Assembly: GCA_963678855.1 (NCBI GenBank)
Contig: OY787448.1
Span: 1,612,001-1,676,000 of the forward strand
Direction of reading: 5' to 3'
DNA: 64,000 nt
From: F22 sp963678855
GTDB lineage: Bacteria > Bacteroidota > Bacteroidia > Bacteroidales > Bacteroidaceae
Position 1 is the first letter of the stretch, and each line of letters starts with the position of its first letter. A model generated the notes under the pieces. The model ran no database searches and had not been told where the DNA came from. It saw only the letters and a program-made list of their open reading frames with translations. A program made the translations under genes and the position numbers. This document shows positions 25,505 through 34,834 of this stretch, one piece after another.

Positions 25505-27351
25505 GTTCTAAATAGATGTTTGAATTCATCCGCATAGAGGCGAGATAAGCCTTTGCGGTTATCAATAGCTTCACCCACTACAATCATAGTAGTCAAGGTC
25601 AAGTTGTTCTCTTTAACCATTTGAGCTAAGTTTTGCAGCTCACCTCTATAGATACGTTGGTCTGGCCATGTCAGTTTATAACATGCTGCTACAGGTGTAG
25701 TCGGTGGATAGTGTTGTAGCAATTGGCTTTGTACATCATCCACAATACCTGCACTTAAGAAGATACACATCGTACTTTGGCTGCGAGCCAACAAGTGCAA
25801 CTTCTCATCCTCTGGCATTGCCGTACGTCCTTCACCACGCGTCAAGATAATCGTTTGAACTTTCTCTGGAATAGTAAATTGTGATTGCAATTCAGCAGCC
25901 GCTGCTTGGAAAGACGAGATACCTGGTGTGATATGGTAGCGCATCTTAGCCTCATCCATCAAAGCCATCTGTTCTTGAATAGCTCCGTAGATACATGGGT
26001 CACCCGTATGCAAACGGACCACTAACAATCCACGATTGTAAAAATCCTGCATGAGTGCAAACTGCTCCTCTAGATTCAATCCAGCCGAACTCTTAACCAC
26101 CGCACCCGATTTATGACATTGCGTCAAAGCACGAGGGACCAAACTACCTGCATAGAGAATCAAATCGGCTGTTTCTAGAAACTGACGTCCACGTACAGAT
26201 ACTAAGTCTGGATCTCCAGGACCTGCCCCCACAAACTCGATGTGGCCTGCACGAATATATAATCTATCCATAGCCAAAGCCCACGTAAAGTGATGCCCTT
26301 CATGGATGCTGCCTTTTTGTTTTTCTACACAAAGGGCTCCGTGATTGCTCGCCTTCAGCACACAAGCTTCTGCCACACCAGCTACACCTGTCACCTTGCG
26401 TACATGATCAGATGGGTTAGGTACTTCTATACCTTGTAGGTCTTTCGCTTCATAAATAGTCAAAGATGCTTGCAAAGACTCTTGTACTGTGTGCACCAAA
26501 GCCTCCTCTTTTTTCAAGTCAATCGTACTTACATTAGCAACAGACAGTGGGCTCCAGCCAGACTCTTTGATACCAGCAAGGATATGTGCATCGACACCTT
26601 CGGCTAAGCTGTCACGCGTGCAACCTACACCTAAAAGCAAGACTTTAGGGCGGTAATACAGCACTGGTACATCTATTTGGGAGATATATCGTGCAGATAC
26701 CGCAATAATCAAATCTGTATCTGCTGGTATGTCTTCAGATGCAGTATACACGGTCACATGTTCAGGGCATGATTGCTCCATATACATCGTACCTTTATCA
26801 CGCACATCCACCCAAAGAGCTACTTGCTGTTTTTGGACAAATCGAGTGATGCAATCATTCAGGGTAGCGCCTACTGTCTCCACTTCCCAGTTATATTTCT
26901 GTGGTAAAGTATCCAAAGCCCACAAATCGGCCAAATCACTTTGTGTAGTTATAATAGGTGTGGCACCCAGTACACCAGAAATAGCTTGTGCTTGCTTATT
27001 GGCACCTCCTACATGTCCAGAAAGGATAGGAATAACAAACTGTCCCATAGAATCAATCACCAATACTGCTGGGTCTGTTTTCTTATCAGATATCGATGCA
27101 GCTATCAATCGAGTAGCTATACCTGCTGCGCCGATAAAGACCCAAGTAGCATACTCGTTGAAATGATTAGCGACATAGTCGTTGTATGCATCAATCGTCT
27201 CTCCAGCAGCTTCAGGGCGTGTGCTCACGACCTCCATGCCTGGATAGGCGTGTTGTAATTTCTCCACTACAGTATCACCTGCAGCAGCAATCGCCACTAC
27301 GATAATACCTTTTCCTTCTTCTAGAGGTGATTCAATGACTTTCTTTGCCAT
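25501..27351 (-). CDS. cbiGF: Fusion of cobalt-precorrin-5A hydrolase (CbiG) and precorrin-4 C11-methyltransferase (CbiF/CobM)
   Basis: CbiG occupies residues ~1-355: N-terminal part with 'VFIGAAGIATRLIAASISDK' and 'IPILSGHVGGANKQAQAI', C-terminal part with 'LLLGVGCTRDSLAEGVDAHI'. CbiF/CobM follows from ~360: 'IEFVGAGPGDPDLVSVRG', 'LILYAGSLVPRALTQC', 'VVRLHTGDPCIYGAIQEQ' and 'ILTRGEGRTAMPEDEKL'. CbiF makes cobalt-precorrin-5A, which CbiG opens, releasing acetaldehyde, so again two consecutive steps are joined. CbiG is diagnostic of the anaerobic pathway. 32-base gap to cbiET, 4-base overlap with cbiJD. Confidence 0.93.
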   Translation of the reverse strand: MAKKVIESPLEEGKGIIVVAIAAAGDTVVEKLQHAYPGMEVVSTRPEAAGETIDAYNDYVANHFNEYATWVFIGAAGIATRLIAASISDKKTDPAVLVIDSMGQFVIPILSGHVGGANKQAQAISGVLGATPIITTQSDLADLWALDTLPQKYNWEVETVGATLNDCITRFVQKQQVALWVDVRDKGTMYMEQSCPEHVTVYTASEDIPADTDLIIAVSARYISQIDVPVLYYRPKVLLLGVGCTRDSLAEGVDAHILAGIKESGWSPLSVANVSTIDLKKEEALVHTVQESLQASLTIYEAKDLQGIEVPNPSDHVRKVTGVAGVAEACVLKASNHGALCVEKQKGSIHEGHHFTWALAMDRLYIRAGHIEFVGAGPGDPDLVSVRGRQFLETADLILYAGSLVPRALTQCHKSGAVVKSSAGLNLEEQFALMQDFYNRGLLVVRLHTGDPCIYGAIQEQMALMDEAKMRYHITPGISSFQAAAAELQSQFTIPEKVQTIILTRGEGRTAMPEDEKLHLLARSQSTMCIFLSAGIVDDVQSQLLQHYPPTTPVAACYKLTWPDQRIYRGELQNLAQMVKENNLTLTTMIVVGEAIDNRKGLSRLYADEFKHLFRT

Positions 27352-27383
27352 AATGGAATATCTAGTTTATGTTGTTTTTTATT

Positions 27384-28619
27384 TCAGTTGTATTTGCCTA
27401 CAGACGTTTTGATGGCTTTCATCACCAAGATTGGGTTATGCTCATCTATAGCAATTCGCATCTCTTGCACGATAGTCAAGTCTGCCTGTGCAGCCACAGC
27501 TTCACGGAATAAGTTTTGAGACTTTTCCGAAACAGCATTAAAGACAAGTACTGCCCCATCAACCATCACTGACATCAGCTTATCCACCATCTCAACAAGA
27601 TGACCACCGTGCCCACCTATAAAGATGGCATCGGGTGCTGCATAGCCATCACCATCAAGTAAAGACTCAAGATTAGCTGTCATAAAGTCTTCTACGATAG
27701 GACGAATGCCTGGCACATGATGACGTCGCATATTCTGGCTCATCAGCTCCGTCCCCGCTTCTCTTACCTCAAACGAAGTGATATGTAGATGCGGAAACTG
27801 CTTCTTCGCTTCTATTGAGATAGATCCTGTGCAAAATCCCACATCCCAAAACTGTCGTTTCTCATGCAAATCCAATAAGCTCAAGGTCAACAGACGTATC
27901 GGAGCTTTGGTAATCATATTCACACGACCATCCAATAAATGAAAGTCCGATTCTGGAATGCCAAAAGGACGAGCTATATTTGAATAATCAAGCTCCACCA
28001 TGATACAGTTAGGGATATCATAAGTCTGACTAGCTGCTTCTTGAATAGATAGCGTCTGTACTTTTTCCAAATCAGGATTGCCTAGACGTTCTCCTATATG
28101 CATCACCCCCGCAGAGTAACCATAATCAAGCAAACGCTGAGCGATGGTCTGTGGAGTATGTACCTTATCGGTAAGCACCCCCATCTTAGGCACACGCTCG
28201 ATCAAAGCACGGTCTAGTTCATGCCAAGGACGTCCAGTCAAAGTCACAATACGCATATCCGCATAGTTCATCAGCAAGCGATGCGCTAGTATTTGCAAAG
28301 CATTGTGACTTGGATATAATGTCATATCCGCATCAGGATAATATCTCTGAATAGTATTGGCTATGCCGTAAAAGATAGGATCGCCCGATGCAAATACAAT
28401 CACTTCTTCATGCGATGCATACTGAGCCATCACGTCAGAAACTGGTATAGTAATCGGAATCCATAATGCATCTTCAGGCAGCAAGTGCTTCACCAATTCA
28501 TAATGGCGAATCCCCCCACTAAAACAGCGACCGCTAGCAATAGACTGCATAGCTTCTGCTGGCCAAGTGGTGTCAACCCTGTCGGGCATGCCCAATACAA
28601 TAAATCGTGGTGTTGTCAT
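27384..28619 (-). CDS. cobL: Precorrin-6B methyltransferase/decarboxylase, CbiE-CbiT fusion (CobL type)
   Basis: Residues ~1-205 are CbiE (C5/C15 methyltransferase; 'EVIVFASGDPIFYGIANTI', 'RIVTLTGRPWHELDRALI'). Residues ~215-411 are CbiT, a Rossmann-type SAM methyltransferase that also decarboxylates the C12 acetate ('QFWDVGFCTGSISIEAKKQF', 'DAIFIGGHGGHLVEMV'). This fusion is common in both cobalamin routes. Gaps of 11 bases to cbiHC and 32 to cbiGF. Confidence 0.94.
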   Translation of the reverse strand: MTTPRFIVLGMPDRVDTTWPAEAMQSIASGRCFSGGIRHYELVKHLLPEDALWIPITIPVSDVMAQYASHEEVIVFASGDPIFYGIANTIQRYYPDADMTLYPSHNALQILAHRLLMNYADMRIVTLTGRPWHELDRALIERVPKMGVLTDKVHTPQTIAQRLLDYGYSAGVMHIGERLGNPDLEKVQTLSIQEAASQTYDIPNCIMVELDYSNIARPFGIPESDFHLLDGRVNMITKAPIRLLTLSLLDLHEKRQFWDVGFCTGSISIEAKKQFPHLHITSFEVREAGTELMSQNMRRHHVPGIRPIVEDFMTANLESLLDGDGYAAPDAIFIGGHGGHLVEMVDKLMSVMVDGAVLVFNAVSEKSQNLFREAVAAQADLTIVQEMRIAIDEHNPILVMKAIKTSVGKYN

Positions 28620-28630
28620 AAGCTTAGGAC

Positions 28631-30049
28631 TTATAAATCACGTCCAGGACGCAATTGAGCTGCATCTTCCAAACTCAACACAGCATTTACTAATGTAGCC
28701 GCAAGGTTACTTCCTCCCTTACGTCCTTCTACAATAATCTTAGGTAGATGCGTGAATGGCTTAATCATATGCTTTGACTCTTGCACATTCACAAAACCTA
28801 CAGGAGCACCTACGATACCAGCAGGTGTAATATCTTTTTTGCGGATAATATCACATAGTTCCATCAAAGCAGTTGGTGCATTGCCAAAGACATACAACGC
28901 ATCAGGATGTTCTTCAGTAGCTAGACGGATGCCCGCTTGTGTTCTAGTGATTCCTTTTTCGGTAGCCATCTCTTCAACACGTGGGTCACTCAAATAACAG
29001 TGTACCTCTATGCCAAGACGACTAAGAGCTCCTTTGCGGATGCCCGAAGCAGCCATCGTCACATCTGTTACGATATGCTTAACTCGTCCACTAGTGACTA
29101 GAGCTTCATGCAGACGTTCTACTGCACCATTATCAGTATACAACACATCCTCCATGTCAAAGTCGGCAGTTGTATGAATAGCATGTAATAAAGCCCATTT
29201 ATGATCCAAAGGAATATCTCTGTTCTTCAATTCACTGTCTATAGTGCGGAAACTCTCAATCATAATGCCTTGTCCTTTGTTTTTCGCGTCATCGTCATAC
29301 GATTCGCGATAATAGCCACGAGGCGTTATCATTTGTTGTTCCCATAGATACGACTGTGAATTACCGATAATCACCACAGTAAACATATCGATATCTTCTG
29401 GATCGAAAGCTTCTAGCGTAGTTGTAAAAACTTGTTGGTCTTCACGTCCTGCTTGACGCACATAACCCACTGGTGTTTGTGGGTCACGGCCATGTTTCAA
29501 GAACAACTCTTTCAATCTATATAACTGCCAGTAACGACCTTTACTCTTAGGGTTGTACACCGCTGTGACAAAATCGGCCGTAGCCGCTGCCACGATGCGC
29601 GCCTCAATTTTCTGCCAAGGCGTCATCAAATCGGACATAGATATCACACAGAAATCATGCCCTACTGGCGCTCCCAATAAAGAAGCTGCCTTTTGAAAAG
29701 CACTGACCCCAGGCAAGGACATCAATTCGATGTCCTCACCTCGGTCTTTTTTCATCTCCCACAATAGGGGAGTCATGCCATATATACCAGCATCCCCACT
29801 ACTAATCACGACCACACATTGTGCACCGTTATGAATGGCTTCAAAGGCCTGCTCAGCGCGGTCCCTCTCTTTCTTCATTCCAGTATCGATACATTGTGCC
29901 CCTTCCCTTAAGTAAGGATGCACAAACTGGAAATAGTATTTATAACCAATCACAACATCTGCTTGCTGTAGCACTTCACGTACAGCCAGTGTCATATCCG
30001 ATTCGTTGCCTGGTCCTAAACCGACAACTATAATAGTGGGTTGCTTCAT
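28631..30049 (-). CDS. cbiHC: Fusion of precorrin-3B C17-methyltransferase (CbiH/CobJ) and precorrin-8X methylmutase (CbiC/CobH)
   Basis: Residues ~1-245 are CbiH, the ring-contracting methylase: 'IIVVGLGPGNESDMTLAVRE', 'VVVISSGDAGIYGMTPLLWE', 'SLPGVSAFQKAASLLGAPVG' and 'TAVYNPKSKGRYWQL'. Residues ~265-472 are CbiC, which moves the C11 methyl to C12: the catalytic His is kept in 'LLHAIHTTADFDMEDVLY', followed by 'HIVTDVTMAASGIRKGAL' and 'PAGIVGAPVGFVNVQESK'. The steps are not consecutive, unlike the other fusions. First enzyme gene after the receptor in the riboswitch operon, 32 bases after the btuB stop. Confidence 0.93.
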   Translation of the reverse strand: MKQPTIIVVGLGPGNESDMTLAVREVLQQADVVIGYKYYFQFVHPYLREGAQCIDTGMKKERDRAEQAFEAIHNGAQCVVVISSGDAGIYGMTPLLWEMKKDRGEDIELMSLPGVSAFQKAASLLGAPVGHDFCVISMSDLMTPWQKIEARIVAAATADFVTAVYNPKSKGRYWQLYRLKELFLKHGRDPQTPVGYVRQAGREDQQVFTTTLEAFDPEDIDMFTVVIIGNSQSYLWEQQMITPRGYYRESYDDDAKNKGQGIMIESFRTIDSELKNRDIPLDHKWALLHAIHTTADFDMEDVLYTDNGAVERLHEALVTSGRVKHIVTDVTMAASGIRKGALSRLGIEVHCYLSDPRVEEMATEKGITRTQAGIRLATEEHPDALYVFGNAPTALMELCDIIRKKDITPAGIVGAPVGFVNVQESKHMIKPFTHLPKIIVEGRKGGSNLAATLVNAVLSLEDAAQLRPGRDL

Positions 30050-30081
30050 AATCTAAAATTTAATGCCTATAAAAATAGCGA

Positions 30082-32139
30082 TTATTTGGTAAACTCAAGT
30101 GCCAAACGGACAAATAGTGTACGACCAGGATTCAAAGTAGAATAGTTGACTACACTCGATTCGTATGCACGATCATCTTTATAATCAAAGATATTATTGA
30201 CACCAATGCTAGGAGTTACCGCAAAGTTTTTCAAGTTGAAACGGTGCTTAGTAGATAAGTTCCATAAAGCGAAACCTGGAGCCGATACATCTTTACCCGA
30301 TGTTTCGTGGTAGCGCTTGCTTTGTGCAGAACCAGTCAAGTTGATATTCATGCGGTAGTGTCCCCATGTGTGTCCGTAATTTGCATACCAAGTACCACTA
30401 TGACGTACAGCACGCACCAAAGTACCCCATTTACCATCAATCTTTTGTCGACCGTAAGCATAAGAGTAGTGTGCACCAAGAGAAAGATCATTAGTAATAT
30501 ATGTATCCAAGTTTAACTCAAAACCTTTGACCAAAGCTCTATCAAGGTTCAAGTACTGACGTACCTTTGTAATCGTCGCTGCTTCATCAGGGCCAGCTGC
30601 ATCTGTCACCTTCTCAAGGATTGCTGCTTGTTCGTCTGTTGAGTAATCATCCAGCTTCAGTGTCGTGTATGAGATCATATCATCCACAGCATTAATATAA
30701 GCAGATGCAGAAGCATTGATATAATGGTTGGTATACTCTACGTTGAACGATGCATATTGACTCTTTTCAGGATCCATATTTGTATTCCCCAAAGTCACCG
30801 TACCACGTGATGGGCGTACATAGTATAATTGCATCAAGTCTGGTGCACGGAAGCCTTGCGAGTAGTTTACACGGAAGTTCAAGTCACCTAATTGATATTT
30901 CACCGCTACCTTTGGAGAGAAGTTGTTACCAGCTTCTTTATGCGAAGTATAGCGTGCACCAATAGTAGCTGTAAGATCTTCACTTATAGTCAATTCATCT
31001 TGTGCATACACCCCTACTTGATAAGCTTGTTCATCGACATGAGAAGTAGGCGACTCCATTTGATCTAGTTGGTAATCCACACCCCCAATAAGACGGTTCG
31101 TATCATTGACTCGGTAGTATCCTTTCAGTTTACCATAATAACGAGTTTGTAACTTAGAAAGGCGGATATCACCTACCTCATAATCACCTGAAGGGCTAAT
31201 ATAGTCATACTTAGATTCAAACTGGTCTACACCTGCCGTTGCTGTGAAATAAGTGTACGCATTCACTTTATAGCGTGCACCAAAATCGGTACTAAGTCCA
31301 GTATAATTCAAATCATAAGAATACACTTCACGAGCAGGTAAACCTGCGATTTCATCTAGTCCTTGTTTACCTGGACGCGCTGTGCTACGCTTAAAGTAGC
31401 TACCATCTGCCCATACAGAAAGATGCTTATCAAATGTATACCCAAAATGTTGGTTGAACTGATTCATGTGATAAGGGTTTTGCATATGACGGTTGGTACC
31501 GTACTCTTTCCCTTTGTAAATCTCGCGATTGCTTTGTTGCCAGCCATCGCTATGTACATAATTGTAGCTAGTTTGTGTTTCTAGCTTGCCATCATTAGCA
31601 CGGATATTGAAGTTCTCAGTAATTTGTCCGTACGTCTCTACCGTCGTGTTTGAGGTGACTTGAACACCATCCATAGGCTTATTTGTAATGATGTTGACAA
31701 CCCCAGCAATGGCATCCGAACCATACAATGAAGACGATGCCCCTTGTACCACCTCGATACGCTTAATATTACTCATATCGATACGATTCAAATCGACATT
31801 ACCTGAGATATCCCCATTTAATCGTTTTCCGTTGACCATCACCAATACATATCGGTTGCCCAAACCATTCATGGTTAAGTAAGCTCCCATTGACGTATTC
31901 GAAAAAGTAAGAGATGGAACGAAGCGAGTCATCGCTTCTTGGAAATTAGTCACATTAGCTTGTTTCAAATCCTTGGCATTGATTACCTCAACAGGCGAAG
32001 TCGAATCTTTTAGACGCTGATGCATCCCACTACCTGTAATAACCACTTGATTCAAATTAATCTCTTTGTCTACTTTTTGTGCAGACACACGGCCTACTAG
32101 CCCAATTAGGAGCATAGCAGCCAACAATCCTTTGTTCAT
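30082..32139 (-). CDS. btuB: TonB-dependent receptor, BtuB-like (cobalamin uptake)
   Basis: Outer-membrane 22-stranded barrel with plug. Start set at ATG 32139, where a signal peptide begins ('MNKGLLAAMLLIGLVGRVSA'); an upstream frame reaches 32190, next to the riboswitch B12 box. Plug domain motifs: 'INLNQVVITGSGM' (TonB-box-like region), 'LTMNGLGNRYVLVMVNGKRL' and 'VEVVQGASSSLYGSDAIAGV' type. The protein ends with 'PGRTLFVRLALEFTK'. A cobalamin riboswitch lies directly upstream and the corrin operon directly downstream, so corrinoid transport is the likely job. Confidence 0.9.
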   Translation of the reverse strand: MNKGLLAAMLLIGLVGRVSAQKVDKEINLNQVVITGSGMHQRLKDSTSPVEVINAKDLKQANVTNFQEAMTRFVPSLTFSNTSMGAYLTMNGLGNRYVLVMVNGKRLNGDISGNVDLNRIDMSNIKRIEVVQGASSSLYGSDAIAGVVNIITNKPMDGVQVTSNTTVETYGQITENFNIRANDGKLETQTSYNYVHSDGWQQSNREIYKGKEYGTNRHMQNPYHMNQFNQHFGYTFDKHLSVWADGSYFKRSTARPGKQGLDEIAGLPAREVYSYDLNYTGLSTDFGARYKVNAYTYFTATAGVDQFESKYDYISPSGDYEVGDIRLSKLQTRYYGKLKGYYRVNDTNRLIGGVDYQLDQMESPTSHVDEQAYQVGVYAQDELTISEDLTATIGARYTSHKEAGNNFSPKVAVKYQLGDLNFRVNYSQGFRAPDLMQLYYVRPSRGTVTLGNTNMDPEKSQYASFNVEYTNHYINASASAYINAVDDMISYTTLKLDDYSTDEQAAILEKVTDAAGPDEAATITKVRQYLNLDRALVKGFELNLDTYITNDLSLGAHYSYAYGRQKIDGKWGTLVRAVRHSGTWYANYGHTWGHYRMNINLTGSAQSKRYHETSGKDVSAPGFALWNLSTKHRFNLKNFAVTPSIGVNNIFDYKDDRAYESSVVNYSTLNPGRTLFVRLALEFTK

Positions 32140-32199
32140 GTTTGTTGATAAAACTTTGATTTTTGATTTATGCTCTTCACCCGAAAGCACCTAACTATC

Positions 32200-32408
32200 A
32201 CAATTTGGCAGGTTTCCTGACTTATCAACTTATGAAAAAAAACCTTCCCATCCTATCCATTTGCCAAATTGCTAAGGCAACGATACACAGACAGTGGTCA
32301 TCAAGAATATTTTTCATTTACAGAACACATACTTATCATCAAGCTCGTTCAATAGTCGAATTACAGTAGCGGGTACTGCTTTGGAATTGCACCAAAATTC
32401 CCTTTTAT
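32200..32408 (-). ncRNA. Cobalamin riboswitch 1 (upstream of btuB-cbiHC-cbiET-cbiGF-cbiJD)
   Basis: Read on the minus strand the conserved core appears in order: GGGAATTTTGGTGCAATTCC (about 32384-32403), CAGTACCCGCTACTGTAA (about 32361-32378), and the B12 box AGTCAGGAAACCTGCC (32207-32222). A peripheral stem and A/T-rich stretch separate them. It ends 68 bases before the receptor's ATG, so control of translation start or early termination is possible; I see no clear terminator hairpin. Expected effect: less expression when adenosylcobalamin or methylcobalamin is plentiful. Confidence 0.93.
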
Positions 32409-32445
32409 ACTTCTCTAGGAAAGAAAAGTATCACCAAATCGGCGG

Positions 32446-32453
32446 CAAAGTTA
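32446..32453 (-). promoter_or_regulatory. Candidate -7 box for riboswitch 1 transcript
   Basis: TAACTTTG on the minus strand, preceded by TTTTTTTG. It is about 40 bases upstream of the riboswitch core and only 13 bases from the oppositely directed cobB box. Confidence 0.5.
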
Positions 32454-32465
32454 CAAAAAAAGTTC

Positions 32466-32473
32466 TACTTTTG
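32466..32473 (+). promoter_or_regulatory. Candidate -7 box of cbiA, five bases before its ATG
   Basis: TACTTTTG on the plus strand, then TTCCT, then ATG at 32479. The same box with the same spacing precedes cobU (61165-61172). Implies a leaderless mRNA. No TTG is found 19-20 bp upstream. Confidence 0.4.
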
Positions 32474-32478
32474 TTCCT

Positions 32479-33837
32479 ATGTTACAGAATAAATCATCCA
32501 AATCTGCCTTTGTCATAGCCGCTACTTCCTCAGGTTGTGGCAAGACCACATGTACTATCGGGTTGCTACGAGGACTTAGTCAAAGAGGCTACACCGTACA
32601 ACCTTATAAATGTGGTCCAGACTATATAGACACCCAGCATCATGCCATTGCAGCAGGACGTCCTAGTATCAATTTAGATCGTTTTTTTAGTTCACCTGGG
32701 CATCTGATGGACTGTTATAACTATCATGATGAACATCAAGGAAACAACCATACCGTACAAATTGTAGAAGGTGCCATGGGACTATTCGATGGGTACAATC
32801 GTTGGGAAGGTAGTGCAGCAGATACTGCCATCACACTCAACCTGCCTGTAGTCCTTATCGTCAATGCCCAATCTGTAGCATACAGCGTAGCTCCATTGCT
32901 TTACGGATATGCCCAGTTCAACCCGAAGGTCCGCATAGCAGGTGTAATTTTCAACAAAGTAGCCAGCGCTAGTCACTATGCTTATCTAAAAGATGCAGCA
33001 ACAGATGCCCAAGTGCCTTGTCTAGGGTATATCAAGCGTAGTCAATCCATAGAAATGCCCTCTCGTCACCTAGGTCTTACCTTAGATGATGAATATATGC
33101 TAGACAGCTATGCCAACGCAGCGGCAGATTTGGTTATGGAAAATATAGATCTAGAGAAACTACTAGCTGTAACCGCTTGTTCTAAGAAAACTGCTACTCT
33201 AGGTCAAACTAAAAAAACGACTACGCATACTGAGTCACCACTACGCATAGCCGTAGCTAAAGACAAAGCATTCAACTTTATCTACCCTATCAATATCCAG
33301 CAACTAGAACAACTTGGTGAAGTCATCTTTTTCAGTCCTATAGCGGACAAGGAAGTTCCTGCATGTGATTTACTTTATCTACCAGGAGGCTATCCAGAGT
33401 TTTATTTAAAAGAATTGAGTGCTAACACCACCATGTTACGCTCGATAAAAGCTCATGCTGAAGCTGGACGTAAGATTTGGGCTGAGTGTGGCGGTATGAT
33501 GTATTTATGCGAAAGCATTACTGATGCAACTGGTTCGTCTTTTCCAATGGTCAATATTTTCCCCCAGTCTGCTACTATGCAAGACATGAAACTTCGATTA
33601 GGGTATCGTCAGTTTACATTGGGTGACACCAATTGGCGTGGACATGAATTTCACTATTCTCATCTGTTAGAGGCAGACTCGATGAGCTCGTATACCTATT
33701 TGAGTTTTCAGCAAAGTGCCACAGGACGTAAGGTACAAGCACCTATATTCAGGTATAAGCAAGTATTAGCGAGCTACACCCACTTATATTGGGGCGAAAA
33801 GAATCTATTGACATTATTTGATGCCCTATGCGAATAA
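32479..33837 (+). CDS. cbiA: Cobyrinate a,c-diamide synthase
   Basis: ATP- and glutamine-dependent amidation of the a and c carboxyls of (cobalt-)cobyrinate. N-terminal P-loop-type synthetase domain: 'ATSSGCGKTTCTIGLLRGL', 'VQPYKCGPDYIDTQHH', 'VEGAMGLFDGYNRWEGS'. C-terminal class I glutamine amidotransferase domain: 'LLYLPGGYPEFYLKEL' and the nucleophile Cys in 'IWAECGGMMYLCES', His near 'WRGHEFHYSH'. 452 residues is usual. Divergent from the riboswitch operon; its 3' end overlaps the phosphatase gene by 10 bases. Confidence 0.95.
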   Translation: MLQNKSSKSAFVIAATSSGCGKTTCTIGLLRGLSQRGYTVQPYKCGPDYIDTQHHAIAAGRPSINLDRFFSSPGHLMDCYNYHDEHQGNNHTVQIVEGAMGLFDGYNRWEGSAADTAITLNLPVVLIVNAQSVAYSVAPLLYGYAQFNPKVRIAGVIFNKVASASHYAYLKDAATDAQVPCLGYIKRSQSIEMPSRHLGLTLDDEYMLDSYANAAADLVMENIDLEKLLAVTACSKKTATLGQTKKTTTHTESPLRIAVAKDKAFNFIYPINIQQLEQLGEVIFFSPIADKEVPACDLLYLPGGYPEFYLKELSANTTMLRSIKAHAEAGRKIWAECGGMMYLCESITDATGSSFPMVNIFPQSATMQDMKLRLGYRQFTLGDTNWRGHEFHYSHLLEADSMSSYTYLSFQQSATGRKVQAPIFRYKQVLASYTHLYWGEKNLLTLFDALCE

Positions 33838-34379
33838 CATTTATCCGACACACCAGCGTAGATGTACCCTCTGGTACTTGCTATGGTCAAACAGATGTGC
33901 CTGTAAAAAGTAGTTTTGTAGAGGAAGCAGCAGAAACCAAAATGGCATTAGAACACTTACTGAGCAACCAGGCGACAATTCCTACCGCTATCTATAGCAG
34001 TCCATTAAGTCGTGCTAGTCGTCTAGCCAAAGCATGTGGCTATGAGACACCTGTACTTTCAGATGCATTAAAAGAGATGTCTTTTGGTGATTGGGAGATG
34101 CAATCATTCAGTGAATTATCTGGCCCATCAATCGAGAAGTATTACAACGATTACATCCATGTAGCCCCTCCCCAAGGAGAATCTTGGATAGAAGTGTACA
34201 GAAGAGTATGTCAGTGGATAGATATCATGAAAAATGAGCACCCTAAAGATGCCCATCTACTTGTTTTCACTCATGGAGGAGTTATAGGTTGTGCCAGTGT
34301 GTACGCTCAGCTGTATAGTTTCCAAGAAGCACTATCCAATATACCAGCATATGGTAGCCTGCGTACCTTATCTTACTAG
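33828..34379 (+). CDS. cobC: Histidine-phosphatase family protein, probable alpha-ribazole phosphatase
   Basis: Phosphoglycerate-mutase-like fold: catalytic RHT in 'MRITFIRHTSVDVPSGTCYG' and the second His in 'LLVFTHGGVIGCA'; 'IYSSPLSRASRLAKACGY' and 'EMSFGDWEMQSFSE' are family motifs. 'CYGQTDVPV' after the first motif is typical of CobC, which removes the 5'-phosphate from alpha-ribazole phosphate or adenosylcobalamin phosphate in lower-ligand assembly. Overlap with cbiA by 10 bases supports the cobalamin role. Confidence 0.88.
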   Translation: MRITFIRHTSVDVPSGTCYGQTDVPVKSSFVEEAAETKMALEHLLSNQATIPTAIYSSPLSRASRLAKACGYETPVLSDALKEMSFGDWEMQSFSELSGPSIEKYYNDYIHVAPPQGESWIEVYRRVCQWIDIMKNEHPKDAHLLVFTHGGVIGCASVYAQLYSFQEALSNIPAYGSLRTLSY

Positions 34380-34380
34380 C

Positions 34381-34713
34381 CTAAAATTGATTAACAGTTT
34401 TTAGTAGTTTAGAAATTGTATACAGTCCCAACCCTGCTCCTATAAACAAGCAAGGAATAAAAACCATATTAGAGCCAGTCAATGCCCCTATAGTAACAAT
34501 TGCCAAACTGACACATCCCATTGTGAAATGATTCACCATTTCTTTTTTAAGGAATTCAGCTTGATACAAATCATAGACTAAAAATGCAGCCATACCTATA
34601 GCAAAAGCAGCAGTAGTCCAACACTCCATTGCTACATTGTCCCATACTACACAGATGCAAATTGCTGCAATCATAATCACTGTGTAAACGACGTATTTGT
34701 TCATTTCGTACAT
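34381..34713 (-). CDS. Small integral membrane protein, function unknown
   Basis: 110 residues with four hydrophobic segments (about 8-24, 29-47, 64-81 and 84-102) and short polar links. No family recognised. It converges on cobC with one base between the stops. A possible -7 box TATGTTTG lies at 34734-34741, so it is likely its own unit. A second ATG at 34704 may be the start. Nothing in the sequence ties it to cobalamin apart from position. Confidence 0.65.
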   Translation of the reverse strand: MYEMNKYVVYTVIMIAAICICVVWDNVAMECWTTAAFAIGMAAFLVYDLYQAEFLKKEMVNHFTMGCVSLAIVTIGALTGSNMVFIPCLFIGAGLGLYTISKLLKTVNQF

Positions 34714-34834
34714 ATCATTTTATATATATACTGCAAACATAAGTAGAATACGTCAATCTATAAGCAAAATTGAGTTCGCATTTTATTCGCATTTTCATTT
34801 ATGCCCTACTCTTGGGCATTTCAGTACAAATAAA

